Source of the DNA: Chloroflexota bacterium
GTDB lineage: Bacteria > Chloroflexota > Anaerolineae > Aggregatilineales > Phototrophicaceae
Length of the DNA stretch: 52,520 nucleotides
Direction: 5' to 3'
Assembly (NCBI GenBank): GCA_023430545.1
Contig: JAEZAF010000052.1
Location: forward strand, 1-52,520
Within the stretch, counting starts at the first letter, position 1; each line of letters begins with the position of its first letter. Under the pieces are notes generated by a model. It worked only from the letters and a program-made list of their open reading frames with translations, made no database searches and was not told where the DNA came from. Shown here one piece after another: positions 40,633-50,163 of the stretch. The translations under genes and the position numbers were made by a program.

Positions 40633-42311
40633 AACACCACCTCTTTTTCCTGAAGCGGTGCCACAGCAGCCGGTTGCAGGTGGATACGGGTCGCGATCGC
40701 GCCCATCGCCTCACTGAAGTTGGTAACCGCCACATTCATGACGGATTCGACATCAGTCGCGGTAATCAGCAGATTTGCAGCCTGTGTCGCCTTCACTTCA
40801 CGGCTGACACGGGATTGAATCTGTTCGAACAGTCGTTTATTTTCCAGCGCCAGCGCCAGACGATTGGCGACGATCTGCGCCGTTTCAATCTGGCGTTCGG
40901 TGAGGGTACGGGTCTTCGGCACGCTGAAGGACATCGCCCCCAGCACTTCATCTGCCAGCACAATCGGGACATTGACGATCTTGGCATCACCTTCAGTAGT
41001 GATCTGAAGTGCGCCACTTTCAATCACTGGCCGCAGATGCTCTGGCAGATCAGCCACCGCGATGAAGTTGCCGGCGCGGGGTTCGAAATCGAACCCGATC
41101 ACTTCCTGCCGCCGCTGCTGGAGATAATCCTGCCATGAGCTGCCGCCCATCCCCTGAGCACTGCGCAGTTCCTGCAAACGTTCACGCAGGGTGCCGATGA
41201 TCTCTTCCTGCTGGGCGATATTCTGACGGAGTGCCGCGACCAGCCGTTCATGGACCAACTGCGTCCCGGCGATTTCGGCAAAGGTCGTCAGCACTTCCAG
41301 TTGAAGCTGTGTCAGTGGGTTGACACGGTCATTCTGCACGTCGATCACACCGAGCGTTTCGCCCTGATACAAAATCGGCACCAGCACAGCGGTGCGGGTG
41401 GCGGCCAGCAGATGCTCTTCGCCGCCTGACCCATCATCGCGTGAGACACGGACGGGCTGCTGAAGCGCAATGGCACGCATCATGGGTGAACCATCGGCCA
41501 TTGTCACGTCTTCAATCTGGACGCTGACCGAACGGATGCCCAGATTTCCACGGATACGGCGGCTGAACCGGCCATCATCCCCTCTGTAAAAAATCTGCAC
41601 GAACGAGACGTTCATCAGGTCCCGCAGGAAACTGATCATTTCCGCGTAGAGGCTCTGTTCGTCTGCAAACGGGCGTGCCGCAAAAAAGCGGTTAATGCGA
41701 TCCAGCGATTCGCTTTTGGCAATGGCATCATGTGCCACCTGCGTCGTCAGTGAATTGAACATCACGAGATGCACTGCGCCGATAACCAGCACGAAAAGCG
41801 CGATAGCAAGATCTGCCAGCCAGCGGTCGGCAGGGTCGATAACGCTTGAAGTCCCCTGACTCTGACCGATGGCCCCGAAGATGACAAAGACCACCAGAAA
41901 CGCCACCATCAGCGGGACACGGCGGCCAAGCAGTGCGCCGCCCGCGATCAGCGGGATCGCCAGCAGCAGGGTATTCGCGCCGAAAAATCCGTTGACGATC
42001 ATCGTACCGATGGCGATGGTCAGCGTCATGACATAAGTCCAGCGTGCCAGCCACAGGCGGCCTGTCCGGGCGGCCCAGATAATCATCATCGCGATGAAGA
42101 CCGCGCCAGCACTGATCGACATCCCCAGCATGCGCTGTTCACCAGGCAGCGCCCGCTGTCCGCCGGTGACAGCCATCGCCAGCCAGAACAGCCCAAGCAT
42201 GCTCAGAGTCAGCAGCACGAGCCGAATCAGGCCGTTGGCACGGCGGCGATCCAGCTCGTTTTTGTAGAGGTTTCTGTCCACTTCGAAGAGGGAACGAAGG
42301 CGCTTAATCAT
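40629..42311 (-). CDS. Polytopic membrane GAF protein
   Basis: 560 residues. About six membrane helices occupy residues 28-190 (LIRLVLLTLSMLGLFWLAMA; VTLAL-type helices around GTMIVNGFFGANTLLLAIPL). Then come a GAF domain (about 215-360, FVQIFYRGDDGRFSRRI; TAVLVPILYQGETLGVIDVQ), a coiled coil, a half-GAF with the Trp motif SSWQDYLQQRRQEV (about 385-495; VNVPIVLADEVLGAM) and a truncated-GAF tail (about 500-560). No output domain is present. It overlaps the next gene by four bases (ATGA) and the previous one by eight, so expression is tightly coupled. Confidence 0.88.
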   Translation of the reverse strand: MIKRLRSLFEVDRNLYKNELDRRRANGLIRLVLLTLSMLGLFWLAMAVTGGQRALPGEQRMLGMSISAGAVFIAMMIIWAARTGRLWLARWTYVMTLTIAIGTMIVNGFFGANTLLLAIPLIAGGALLGRRVPLMVAFLVVFVIFGAIGQSQGTSSVIDPADRWLADLAIALFVLVIGAVHLVMFNSLTTQVAHDAIAKSESLDRINRFFAARPFADEQSLYAEMISFLRDLMNVSFVQIFYRGDDGRFSRRIRGNLGIRSVSVQIEDVTMADGSPMMRAIALQQPVRVSRDDGSGGEEHLLAATRTAVLVPILYQGETLGVIDVQNDRVNPLTQLQLEVLTTFAEIAGTQLVHERLVAALRQNIAQQEEIIGTLRERLQELRSAQGMGGSSWQDYLQQRRQEVIGFDFEPRAGNFIAVADLPEHLRPVIESGALQITTEGDAKIVNVPIVLADEVLGAMSFSVPKTRTLTERQIETAQIVANRLALALENKRLFEQIQSRVSREVKATQAANLLITATDVESVMNVAVTNFSEAMGAIATRIHLQPAAVAPLQEKEVVL

Positions 42312-44154
42312 GTGATATATTCCCGTTACGCCGGTCGGCAGGGCCTGAACCGTTGGAACTGCTCGATCCGTTCGATCCGTTTGCCCCGTTTGACACTGCT
42401 GATCCCTGATGTGTGGTCAGGCTGTTCGCTACATCGCCGGAAAGCTGATCTTTATCTTCCGGCGCCTGTTCATCCACCTGTTCATCCACCTGCCCGATGG
42501 ACTGGCCGTCCTGAGTGACGGTGTTCTGAGTGACGGCCTGCTTCCGCTGACCCTGCGCACTCAGGCGGATCGTCCCCTGATCTGCGCCCAGTGTCCGGGC
42601 CAGTTCATCCAGCGTGACTTTCATCAGCTCATCCACGCTCGATGCACTCTGATAACGATCCACAATCGCGCTGATGCGCTGTTCCTGCGCTGCCGAGGAC
42701 TGCACTTCTTCCAGCAGACGAACGCTGTCGAGTGTAATGGCGAGATTCTGCGAAATTGCCTGCACCATCTCAATCACATCTTCATCCTGAAGGTTCTCAC
42801 CCTCGACCTCAATAACGCCTAACAGCTCACCACGAAGCAGGATCGGTACGGCGGTAATCACACGGTTGCCCGCATCACGGGTGGTGACACGCTGTGCCAG
42901 CGCCGCCTCAATCATCTCGGCGGTCCAGTCCGCAGTGCTGACCACCTTTTCACTCTCTATTTTTACCCCAACTTCATCTTCGCGTTCATTGAGGTATTCG
43001 TCCCATGCGCGCTGAGTCATCTGCGTATTAAGACGCTGGATCTCGCGCAGACTGGCCTGCGTCTGAGTCAGAAGCTGCTGATTCTGCTGGACACTTTCGC
43101 GCTGCTGTTCGAACAGGCGGGCGTTACGAATAGCGGTTGTTAACTGACCAGCCAGCGTCTGCATAGCCTGAATATCGCTTGGAGAGAAGGCGTTGACGCG
43201 GGTACTCTGCACATCCAGTGCACCGATAATGCGCTCATTGTCAATCAGGGGAAGCGCCAGTTCGGAGCGGGTATGCGGCAGGAACTCGTTCGCCATATGG
43301 ATTTCATCGCGATTGTCATCACGCATCAGCACCGCTTCACCGATCTGGGTCACGCGGCCAATCACGCTCTTGGAGCCGACACCAAGCCGGTGCCCCCGGC
43401 TGAGCAGCTTTTGCCCGACTTCGCCGGTGCTGGCAACCAGATTGGCATACTGGCGCTGCTCATCCACCAGAAAGATCTGCACATGGTAGAAGGCAAACCG
43501 GTCGCGGATCGCATCTACCGCACGGGCAAACAGCTCATCCTGACTGAGCGTACCGGAAAGCAGTTGGCTGACCTGGCTGGTCCCACGCAGCAGTTCTGCC
43601 GTGCGGGATGAATCGCGGTTGAGTTTGATGGCGGTATCGATCAGGAAACGGGTGACACTTCCGATCATGATCAGCACAATGACGAAGGTGGCGACCATCC
43701 CCACTTCCTCGGTGTACTGATAGCCAGATTCATTCAGCAGACCCACCAGTCTGGCCCCCATGCGCAGGACAACCAGCAGGAAAAGGGTTACAAACGCACC
43801 GACTGGGAAGGTTACGGCACTGCCAACAACCAGAATCATCCCCAGTACAAGCAGCGGCAGCGCATTATTGATAAATATGGTGCTGAACAGCAGCGGGATG
43901 AGTACGACAAAAGCGGCCAGCGTCACGCGTTGTTTAAGAACCAGCCACGCTCCGAGTGCTCCAGCAGCCAGACTGATAATATTGCCTTGAATGCTGATAG
44001 CGGCATTGTTCGGATTCGCCATCTGAAGCAAAACACCGATGATGGCACTTGCCATGACAATGAAGGCCAGCAGCAGCGTAAAGTTCTTGCGCAGATACTC
44101 CATCCCGCTGACACTGGAAGGAATAAAATATGAAGCGAAGCGTCTGGACATCAT
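42304..44154 (-). CDS. Polytopic membrane GAF protein with low-complexity C-terminus
   Basis: 616 residues. About six membrane helices lie within residues 25-180 (LLLAFIVMASAIIGVLLQMA; VGMVATFVIVLIMIGSVTRF). The GAF at about 195-345 is the canonical subtype of this operon (FYHVQIFLVDEQRQYANLVA; VGSKSVIGRVTQIGEAVLM; TRSELALPLIDNERIIGALD). A half-GAF with RAWDEYLNEREDEV follows at about 375-475, then a truncated-GAF tail (DELARTLGADQGTIRLS) and a Ser/Asn/Gly-rich unstructured end (540-616). No kinase or receiver is present. Confidence 0.88.
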   Translation of the reverse strand: MMSRRFASYFIPSSVSGMEYLRKNFTLLLAFIVMASAIIGVLLQMANPNNAAISIQGNIISLAAGALGAWLVLKQRVTLAAFVVLIPLLFSTIFINNALPLLVLGMILVVGSAVTFPVGAFVTLFLLVVLRMGARLVGLLNESGYQYTEEVGMVATFVIVLIMIGSVTRFLIDTAIKLNRDSSRTAELLRGTSQVSQLLSGTLSQDELFARAVDAIRDRFAFYHVQIFLVDEQRQYANLVASTGEVGQKLLSRGHRLGVGSKSVIGRVTQIGEAVLMRDDNRDEIHMANEFLPHTRSELALPLIDNERIIGALDVQSTRVNAFSPSDIQAMQTLAGQLTTAIRNARLFEQQRESVQQNQQLLTQTQASLREIQRLNTQMTQRAWDEYLNEREDEVGVKIESEKVVSTADWTAEMIEAALAQRVTTRDAGNRVITAVPILLRGELLGVIEVEGENLQDEDVIEMVQAISQNLAITLDSVRLLEEVQSSAAQEQRISAIVDRYQSASSVDELMKVTLDELARTLGADQGTIRLSAQGQRKQAVTQNTVTQDGQSIGQVDEQVDEQAPEDKDQLSGDVANSLTTHQGSAVSNGANGSNGSSSSNGSGPADRRNGNISHD

Positions 44155-45848
44155 GATGGGTCTCCTTGCGCTTCAGTCGTGGGTTTCCCCAGACGGATAG
44201 TCACGCGATCCGCTTTGAGTGCTTCCTGAATACCGCGTGCGGCTTCGGTCAGGGCGGAATTCACATTTGAGGCGCTCTGTAGCCGCAGGCTGATCTGATT
44301 CACCAGCACTTCACGCTGGGCATGGCGCTGGCTGTCGATCAGCAGACGGGTATTTTCAGCCGTCATGCCAAAGCGTTCGGCCACTTCCTGTACCATTTCC
44401 ATATCTTCGAGACTGAAGTTCTGACCGGGATCGAGTTCGAACTCCATCGCACCGATGACCTGCCCGCGAATTTGCAGCGGCACGGCGATCACCTGTGCCT
44501 TCTCGTTGATCTCCTGCACCACATGGGCATTTTCAAGCGCCTGTTTAAGCGTATCGGTCCATTCCGGATTTTGAATCGTGTCCTGTTCGCTGAGGTCCAT
44601 ATCCAGCGCGATGTTGTTACGCAGGCCCTCGACATACTGTGACCACATGCTGCGGGTCAGGCGCTGGTTCATCTGCTCGACCGTGCGCAGGGCCTGATTC
44701 GCCTGTTCGATGAGCTGTCGGTTCTCCTGCTGACGCTGCTCCGCCCGGTCGAACTGGAGGACGTTGTCCACCGCGACCGAGAGGTCAGCCGCCAGCCCTT
44801 CCAGCGCGCCGCGAACATTCGGGTTGGCAAATTCCCTTGCCGAACCTGTAAGCCCCACCACACCGAAGACCTCGGTCCCCAGACGAAGCGGCAGCAGCAG
44901 TTCCGCCGCTTCCACCCCCTGACGGGCAAAGGCCGACTCGCCACGGCGGATGACCTGTCCGATCATCGGCAGCGTACCACTCTGGACGTCCTGCACCAGC
45001 ACCGGCGTCATCGCGGTCTCATTGGCCGAATCTGCCGCGAGATTGGTATTGCGTACTTCAGGGTCAATCAGGAAGAACTGTACGCGCTGAATGGCGCTGA
45101 ACTGCTCGGTCGCGATCTTGCTGACATCATGCAGGAACTGGGCTGTCGGAGGGCGCGTCTCCAGCAGATGAGTGGTCGCTGCGATCACTTTGTCCACCTG
45201 AACGCGCTCGTTGATCGCTTCGGAAACACTGGTGTTCAGCGTGTTGGTGTAATAGCGCAGAAATGCCCCCAGAACCAGTGCAGTCGCTACGACATTGATC
45301 AGCATATAGATGATCATCTCGATGCTGTCGCGCTGTCCACGGACAAAATACCCGGCGATAAGGGTGAAGGAGGCGAGGAGGCCGCTGGCGTAAACGCCCT
45401 GCTCGCGCTTGGTCAGACCGGCGATCACGATAAACTGGGCAACGGCCATCCCGACTTCACCTAGCTGATCCTGAACGTAGATATTCAGGAGAACGCCGGA
45501 GACATACCATGCCGCCGGAACACCCCACGCGCCCAGCTCCAGCATCCCCAGACGGGTGACAACCAGAGTGAGGAACGAAAGGATATAAAGCGCACTGTAC
45601 AGCACGGTTGCCGGGTTCGATAACCCAGCCCGGATGGACGCTTCCAGCAGAGTGAGTTTTTCACCGTCAACTGTCCACTGCGCGACAAGTGCGGCATAAA
45701 CCGTGTATCCGAAAACAATGAAGAGCGTCATCGCATAGATCAGATTGGCACGGCTGCGATCAATGGACGACGTATACTGATTGACGGGCAGGATGCGCCG
45801 CCAGAGCGGGGGCTGAACATTGGTAGTGGAGGTCATCACGCTGGACAT
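44151..45848 (-). CDS. Polytopic membrane GAF protein
   Basis: 565 residues. Six membrane helices span about 36-200 (LIYAMTLFIVFGYTVYAALV; MIIYMLINVVATALVLGAFL). A GAF domain at about 225-365 (IQRVQFFLIDPEVRNTNLAA; AELLLPLRLGTEVFGVVGL) is followed by a coiled coil, the half-GAF with SMWSQYVEGLRNNI (about 395-505; VIAVPLQIRGQVIGAMEFEL) and the truncated-GAF tail (about 510-560, ending VTIRLG). It lacks an output domain. Five bases separate it from the multi-GAF gene upstream, and it overlaps the next gene by four bases. Confidence 0.88.
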   Translation of the reverse strand: MSSVMTSTTNVQPPLWRRILPVNQYTSSIDRSRANLIYAMTLFIVFGYTVYAALVAQWTVDGEKLTLLEASIRAGLSNPATVLYSALYILSFLTLVVTRLGMLELGAWGVPAAWYVSGVLLNIYVQDQLGEVGMAVAQFIVIAGLTKREQGVYASGLLASFTLIAGYFVRGQRDSIEMIIYMLINVVATALVLGAFLRYYTNTLNTSVSEAINERVQVDKVIAATTHLLETRPPTAQFLHDVSKIATEQFSAIQRVQFFLIDPEVRNTNLAADSANETAMTPVLVQDVQSGTLPMIGQVIRRGESAFARQGVEAAELLLPLRLGTEVFGVVGLTGSAREFANPNVRGALEGLAADLSVAVDNVLQFDRAEQRQQENRQLIEQANQALRTVEQMNQRLTRSMWSQYVEGLRNNIALDMDLSEQDTIQNPEWTDTLKQALENAHVVQEINEKAQVIAVPLQIRGQVIGAMEFELDPGQNFSLEDMEMVQEVAERFGMTAENTRLLIDSQRHAQREVLVNQISLRLQSASNVNSALTEAARGIQEALKADRVTIRLGKPTTEAQGDPS

Positions 45849-45853
45849 ATGGA

Positions 45854-48800
45854 TTACGCCTGTGTCTCTTGATCGTCTTCAGGAGCTTTGCCGATGCGAA
45901 TACGGGCCTGTTTTGCGCCGAGCGCACGCCCCAGTTCATTCATCGTTACGCCCAAAATCTGCTCCAGTTCGGTCTGCCGCTGGATCTGGCTGGAAATATC
46001 GTTAATCAGCGCTTTACTGCGGGCGATACGCTGGCTCTGGGTATAGATCTCGGCGTTTTCCAGCGCAGCGCTGAGGATGTTGACGAACTGCTGGAAGATG
46101 CTCCGATCCGTTTCGGTGTAGTCATAGGCGGTGCGGCTGCTGACTTCGATGACACCATGTGTCAGCCCACGTGCCTGAAGCGGCGCAGTCATCACGGACT
46201 GCATCTCTGGCCGCAGCATATGCTGAAGGGATGTCTCTTTTGCCAGCACCGGGATATACAACGGCTCACGTTTCGCCCAGACCACACCGGCGGTGGTCAT
46301 CTCCACCGGGATGGCACCCTTTAAACCCGGATTGAGAACGGTCTTGTCCAGATAGCGTTCAATCGCCGGACGCAGCATCCCCGAAGCATTGTCATAGAAC
46401 AGGATATGCAGATGATCGAAGGCGATCACACGCGGCAGCGATTCGGCGACCAGCCGGATGATCGTGGTCACATCGAGCTGGCTCTGGATTTCACGGCTGA
46501 GTTCGGCCAGTGACTCGAGCTGTTCGGCCTGACGACGGATACGCTCAACCTGTTGCATGTTCTGCAACCCGATCACCACCTGAGAAGTGATAGTTCGGGC
46601 CAGTTCGATCATATCCGGCGGGAACTCCCGCTGCTGCTCGTAATATTCGAGGCCGATGGCTCCAAGATAGTTGTTTGAGCGGTCCAGCATCGGGATGAAA
46701 ATCAGCGATTTCAGGCCGAGGCGTGTCAGTTCTTTTCTGGAGACCTCTGCCAGTTCCTCTGCTTCGCTGATATTCGCCAGATAAATCGGCGTCGGCGTCT
46801 CGCGTATGCGCTGCTGAAGCTCGTTTTCACCGGAGATCTGAAGGCCGTTCAGATTCTGTGAAGGATAATCACTGACGACAGTGGCGCTCTCCCCGTCCGG
46901 GTTCAGAATCGTCATACCGACATGGTCCACACCAAGCGCCTCGTAATAGGTGCGACAGGCGATGTCATACATCGACTGAATATCGTCGACGGTATTCAAC
47001 TGGGTCGCCAGCGCGTTCAGGATTTGCAGAATTCGCACCTGCTGCTGCTGGCGGTCAGCACCCTGACGGGTCTCCTGAAGCAGCGCGATATTCTTCAGGA
47101 TCAGGCTGAACTGGTCGCGCATGGTGTAGAACATGCGCTGGCTCGTCTCCTGAAAGCGCTGCGGCTTTTCGTACAGCACCAGCAGCAGATGGCTGACGAG
47201 GCCGTTATCCAGAATCGGGATGACGACACTGCTGTTGACCTGCTTTCCACCGGACTGCTGTGCGTAATACCGTGCCGCCACCATAGAAACAGGATCGCGG
47301 GACGGTTGTTCGAAAAAGTCGATGCGGTCGCCGCGTGTCTGCCACGTTTGCAGCACATAATCGCAGGTCGCCTGATCAAGCTGCGAGAGGATATCGACGC
47401 TGACGCGCTTGCGTTCGCTGCGGTTGGCGGACGCCTCAATAACAAAGTGAGTGATCCATGCGCGATCAGGCTCGTAACGGATCGAAAACAGCAGAAGCTG
47501 ATCGGCGTCGAATACCAGATGCTCATGAATGTTGCCGAGAACCGAAGGAGTATCATCACCTGCTTTCAGCAGCGCGGCGTTCATCTCATAGAGCGTCAGC
47601 GCTTCCAGCAGTGATTTTTCTGTCTGCTGAAGCAGTACCGCATTCTGAAGGCCGGTCGCCATCTGATCGGCAAGACTGCGCAGCGGACGAAGCTGGTTGA
47701 CATCGATATTCACGCCGCGTTCCACATTGATCAGCCGCACCAGCCCGATCACACGCTGGTCGGCGGTGCGCAGTGGCAGCAGCAAAATCTGCTGTGAGGG
47801 CAGAACAATCACCGGCTCATCGCCGAACATATCTTCGGTGATCTCTTCGTCGAAGTGGTCCGGGAAGACCTCAAGGGTTTCTTCCTGTCCGCTGACTTCA
47901 CCGACGATTTCTGGCTTGCCGGTATCCTCATCGAAGATCAGAAGCTGGGCATGGGTGTAATAGCGCATGACCGTCTGATACAGCACCCACAGCATTTCGT
48001 TTGGCTGACGCGCATAATGCAGCACCGTGCTCAGTTCGTACATCGACGAGATGCTCTTCAGCGTGTCTGATGTATTCTGAAGCAGACGCCGGTTTTCCAC
48101 CGTCACGCTTAACTGTACCGTCAGGGCGCGGAGGATTTCGCGCACCACGCCTTCGAACTTCATCGACTGGCTGGAGAGCAGGACCAGCATCCCAAAGGGA
48201 GATTCGGTCGTCGCCAGCGGCAGCCCGATCACCTGATCGTACTGCTCGTAATTTTCATCATACTGGCGGATCACCGGGATAAATGTCTTCAGTGAGGGCA
48301 GAACGTCTGCAATCTCGTTGAGGACGACGAGTTCGTTGCCGAAGATCGGCTTTAACAGCGGGAAGCTCTGTTCCGTTGCGTCATGCGGAATGGGGTAACT
48401 CGCATCGAGTGCAGCCGAGGTATCATGTGTCGCGATGGCTTCCAGATGGAGTGCGACCGGCAGCAGGTGCCCATTCGGAGTCACCATGTCGCTATACTCA
48501 AACAGAATCGCCATCGCCACCCCGACACTGGATGGCAGTCGTCCCATGATGATGGTCAGCATCTCGCTGAGCGAAGTCGCCTGAGAGACGGCCAGATTGG
48601 TCTCGACGAAACTGGATGCAAAGCTCTGGACGACTTCGCTGAACTCCGTCGGCAGCGACTCGCCCTTTAACCGCGGAGATGTCGTCTCAGTGTTCTGCGT
48701 TTCACTGAGTGCGCGCAGGTCCAGCGCCTGACCGATCTCACGACTCAGGAGTTCGACCCAGTCCTGCTGGAATGAACTTACTTCGGAGTCGGCGGCCAGC

Positions 48801-49156
48801 ACCCATTCCGTCAGCGGATAGGGGGCTTCGGTGCAGTGGGTCGCACTGGCCCACACACGCCGAACCGCGTCATAGCCCGTGCCGCCTGCCTGTGCCTGCC
48901 CGTAAATCGACTCGTCGTCATCGGACAGCGAGGTCAGCGCGACGGCAGGCGGATAGGCGGGGGCATCCACGGTGGAAGCGGCGACTGTAAGCTGCTGACG
49001 GTCTTTATCCACCGTGTACAGGTGCAGAGCAGCCAGCGTGATCCCCTGCTGCTGGGCAATATTGAGCGCGTGTGTCAGGAGAACGGGTAAACGCTCTTGA
49101 CCACGCGCCCAGCGCCCGAAAATCGAAACGATTTCAAGGTGAGTGGCTACATTCAT
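45854..49156 (-). CDS. Soluble multi-GAF protein (about six GAF modules)
   Basis: 1100 residues with no membrane segment or signal peptide. Six GAF-like modules follow each other, each ending in the helix that leads to the next (for example LSVTVENRRLLQNT, MATGLQNAVLLQQT, SLILKNIALLQET, VVIGLQNMQQVERI, LSAALENAEIYTQS). Modules 2-6 are clear; the first (1-155) is diverged. The last 55 residues (RSKALINDISSQIQRQTELE...GAKQARIRIG) form the same truncated-GAF tail as the membrane proteins of this operon. No catalytic or DNA-binding domain is present. It is probably a cytosolic hub that binds the kinase or the membrane GAF proteins. Confidence 0.88.
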   Translation of the reverse strand: MNVATHLEIVSIFGRWARGQERLPVLLTHALNIAQQQGITLAALHLYTVDKDRQQLTVAASTVDAPAYPPAVALTSLSDDDESIYGQAQAGGTGYDAVRRVWASATHCTEAPYPLTEWVLAADSEVSSFQQDWVELLSREIGQALDLRALSETQNTETTSPRLKGESLPTEFSEVVQSFASSFVETNLAVSQATSLSEMLTIIMGRLPSSVGVAMAILFEYSDMVTPNGHLLPVALHLEAIATHDTSAALDASYPIPHDATEQSFPLLKPIFGNELVVLNEIADVLPSLKTFIPVIRQYDENYEQYDQVIGLPLATTESPFGMLVLLSSQSMKFEGVVREILRALTVQLSVTVENRRLLQNTSDTLKSISSMYELSTVLHYARQPNEMLWVLYQTVMRYYTHAQLLIFDEDTGKPEIVGEVSGQEETLEVFPDHFDEEITEDMFGDEPVIVLPSQQILLLPLRTADQRVIGLVRLINVERGVNIDVNQLRPLRSLADQMATGLQNAVLLQQTEKSLLEALTLYEMNAALLKAGDDTPSVLGNIHEHLVFDADQLLLFSIRYEPDRAWITHFVIEASANRSERKRVSVDILSQLDQATCDYVLQTWQTRGDRIDFFEQPSRDPVSMVAARYYAQQSGGKQVNSSVVIPILDNGLVSHLLLVLYEKPQRFQETSQRMFYTMRDQFSLILKNIALLQETRQGADRQQQQVRILQILNALATQLNTVDDIQSMYDIACRTYYEALGVDHVGMTILNPDGESATVVSDYPSQNLNGLQISGENELQQRIRETPTPIYLANISEAEELAEVSRKELTRLGLKSLIFIPMLDRSNNYLGAIGLEYYEQQREFPPDMIELARTITSQVVIGLQNMQQVERIRRQAEQLESLAELSREIQSQLDVTTIIRLVAESLPRVIAFDHLHILFYDNASGMLRPAIERYLDKTVLNPGLKGAIPVEMTTAGVVWAKREPLYIPVLAKETSLQHMLRPEMQSVMTAPLQARGLTHGVIEVSSRTAYDYTETDRSIFQQFVNILSAALENAEIYTQSQRIARSKALINDISSQIQRQTELEQILGVTMNELGRALGAKQARIRIGKAPEDDQETQA

Positions 49157-49360
49157 TGAGCGCCTCTATCGCTGATGATCGAAAAGAAATTATTGGATGT
49201 GCGTCGCATAACGCGATGAAGCAGGGCAGCGATACTGCTGAAGACCGCTCAGAAAGTGGGTGAGTGGAGGCGCCGTCTCGCTTGCCATGATGCTCGTGGC
49301 AGGTGGGATAGCCTTGCGGCTGGGACGTTAAACGATCGGCGGTTAGCCAACTGCGTAGCG
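49157..49360 (-). other. 204-base intercistronic region with hairpins
   Basis: This is the only long gap inside the GAF operon. On the transcribed strand it contains AGCC-GCAA-GGCT (a stem capped by a GNRA tetraloop), TGCCA/TGGCA, and a GGCGCC palindrome. No coding frame is convincing. It could be an RNA-processing, attenuation or riboswitch region, or hold an internal promoter; I could not match it to a known class. Confidence 0.4.
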
Positions 49361-49801
49361 CTACTTCCACTCCCACACTTTTTCACCGGAAAGAAGCCGT
49401 GCAATCTGCCCAGGGAAGCGATCCGGGTCCAGCGGCTTACCTAAAAAGCCATCGAATCCCGCACGCTGGGCACGGCGCATCTGATCTTCACTTGCTTCAG
49501 CGGTGACGGCACACACCAGTGTGTCCTTCAGACGTGGGTTGCCCCGTACCTTCTGCAGTGCCTGATAACCATCTTCATACGGCAAGCGGATGTCCATCAG
49601 GATCAGATCAATCCGTGGCAGTGTCTCGGCAAACTGCACCACCTGCCATCCAGAGGTCTTCCACTCGCAGCGCTGCACCCCCATAAAGGCCAGCATACGC
49701 GCAATCAGCACAAAATTGGGGACATTGTCTTCCACAACCAGCACATGCGCTTCGCTGGGATCTAAAGGTCTCCGTTCTGCTATGGTCATTTCGTTACCCA
49801 T
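49361..49801 (-). CDS. Stand-alone response regulator receiver protein
   Basis: 146 residues, one receiver domain. The acid pair is E24-D25 (VLVVEDNVPNF), the phospho-acceptor is D70 (DLILMDIRLPYEDGY), the switch residue is T100 (CAVTAEA) and the lysine is K122 (FLGKPLDPDRF). There is no output domain, so it acts by protein contact or as a phosphate shuttle for the hybrid kinase. ATG 49801 shares one base with the preceding stop (TAATG); an in-frame ATG four codons later is possible. It has an unusual Trp-containing end (KVWEWK). Confidence 0.9.
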   Translation of the reverse strand: MGNEMTIAERRPLDPSEAHVLVVEDNVPNFVLIARMLAFMGVQRCEWKTSGWQVVQFAETLPRIDLILMDIRLPYEDGYQALQKVRGNPRLKDTLVCAVTAEASEDQMRRAQRAGFDGFLGKPLDPDRFPGQIARLLSGEKVWEWK

Positions 49802-50163
49802 TACCTTAGATATTGGCTAATTTGATCGACAAAGGAATCAACGTCAATTGGCTTGCCGATATAACCGTCGCAGCCGGCGTTGAGCGTGCGCTCACGGTCG
49901 CCGTGCATGACGTTGGCAGTCAGCGCGATAATCGGGATCTCGCTGATTTCCGGCATCGCACGGATCTTGGCGGTCGCTGTCAGACCGTCCATATCCGGCA
50001 TGCTCATATCCATCAGGATGAGATCAGGCGGATTGCTCTGCGCGAGCTGGATACCTTCCACTGCGCTTCCGACGTCTTCAACGGTGAAGTCATAAGCCAT
50101 CAGGATGCGACGGACGAGCATCCGGTTGGGCATATCGTCGTCGATGTAAAGAATGTGCGTCAT
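49801..50163 (-). CDS. CheY/DivK-like single-domain response regulator
   Basis: 120 residues, a bare receiver. D8-D10 form the acid pocket (LYIDDDMPN), D52 is the phospho-acceptor (LILMDMSMPDMDG), T82 (ALTAN) and K104 (GYIGKPI) complete the active site. As first gene of the 21-kb GAF operon it is likely a phosphorylation target of the hybrid kinase encoded at the far end. GAGAAG about five bases before ATG 50163 supports the start. Confidence 0.92.
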   Translation of the reverse strand: MTHILYIDDDMPNRMLVRRILMAYDFTVEDVGSAVEGIQLAQSNPPDLILMDMSMPDMDGLTATAKIRAMPEISEIPIIALTANVMHGDRERTLNAGCDGYIGKPIDVDSFVDQISQYLR

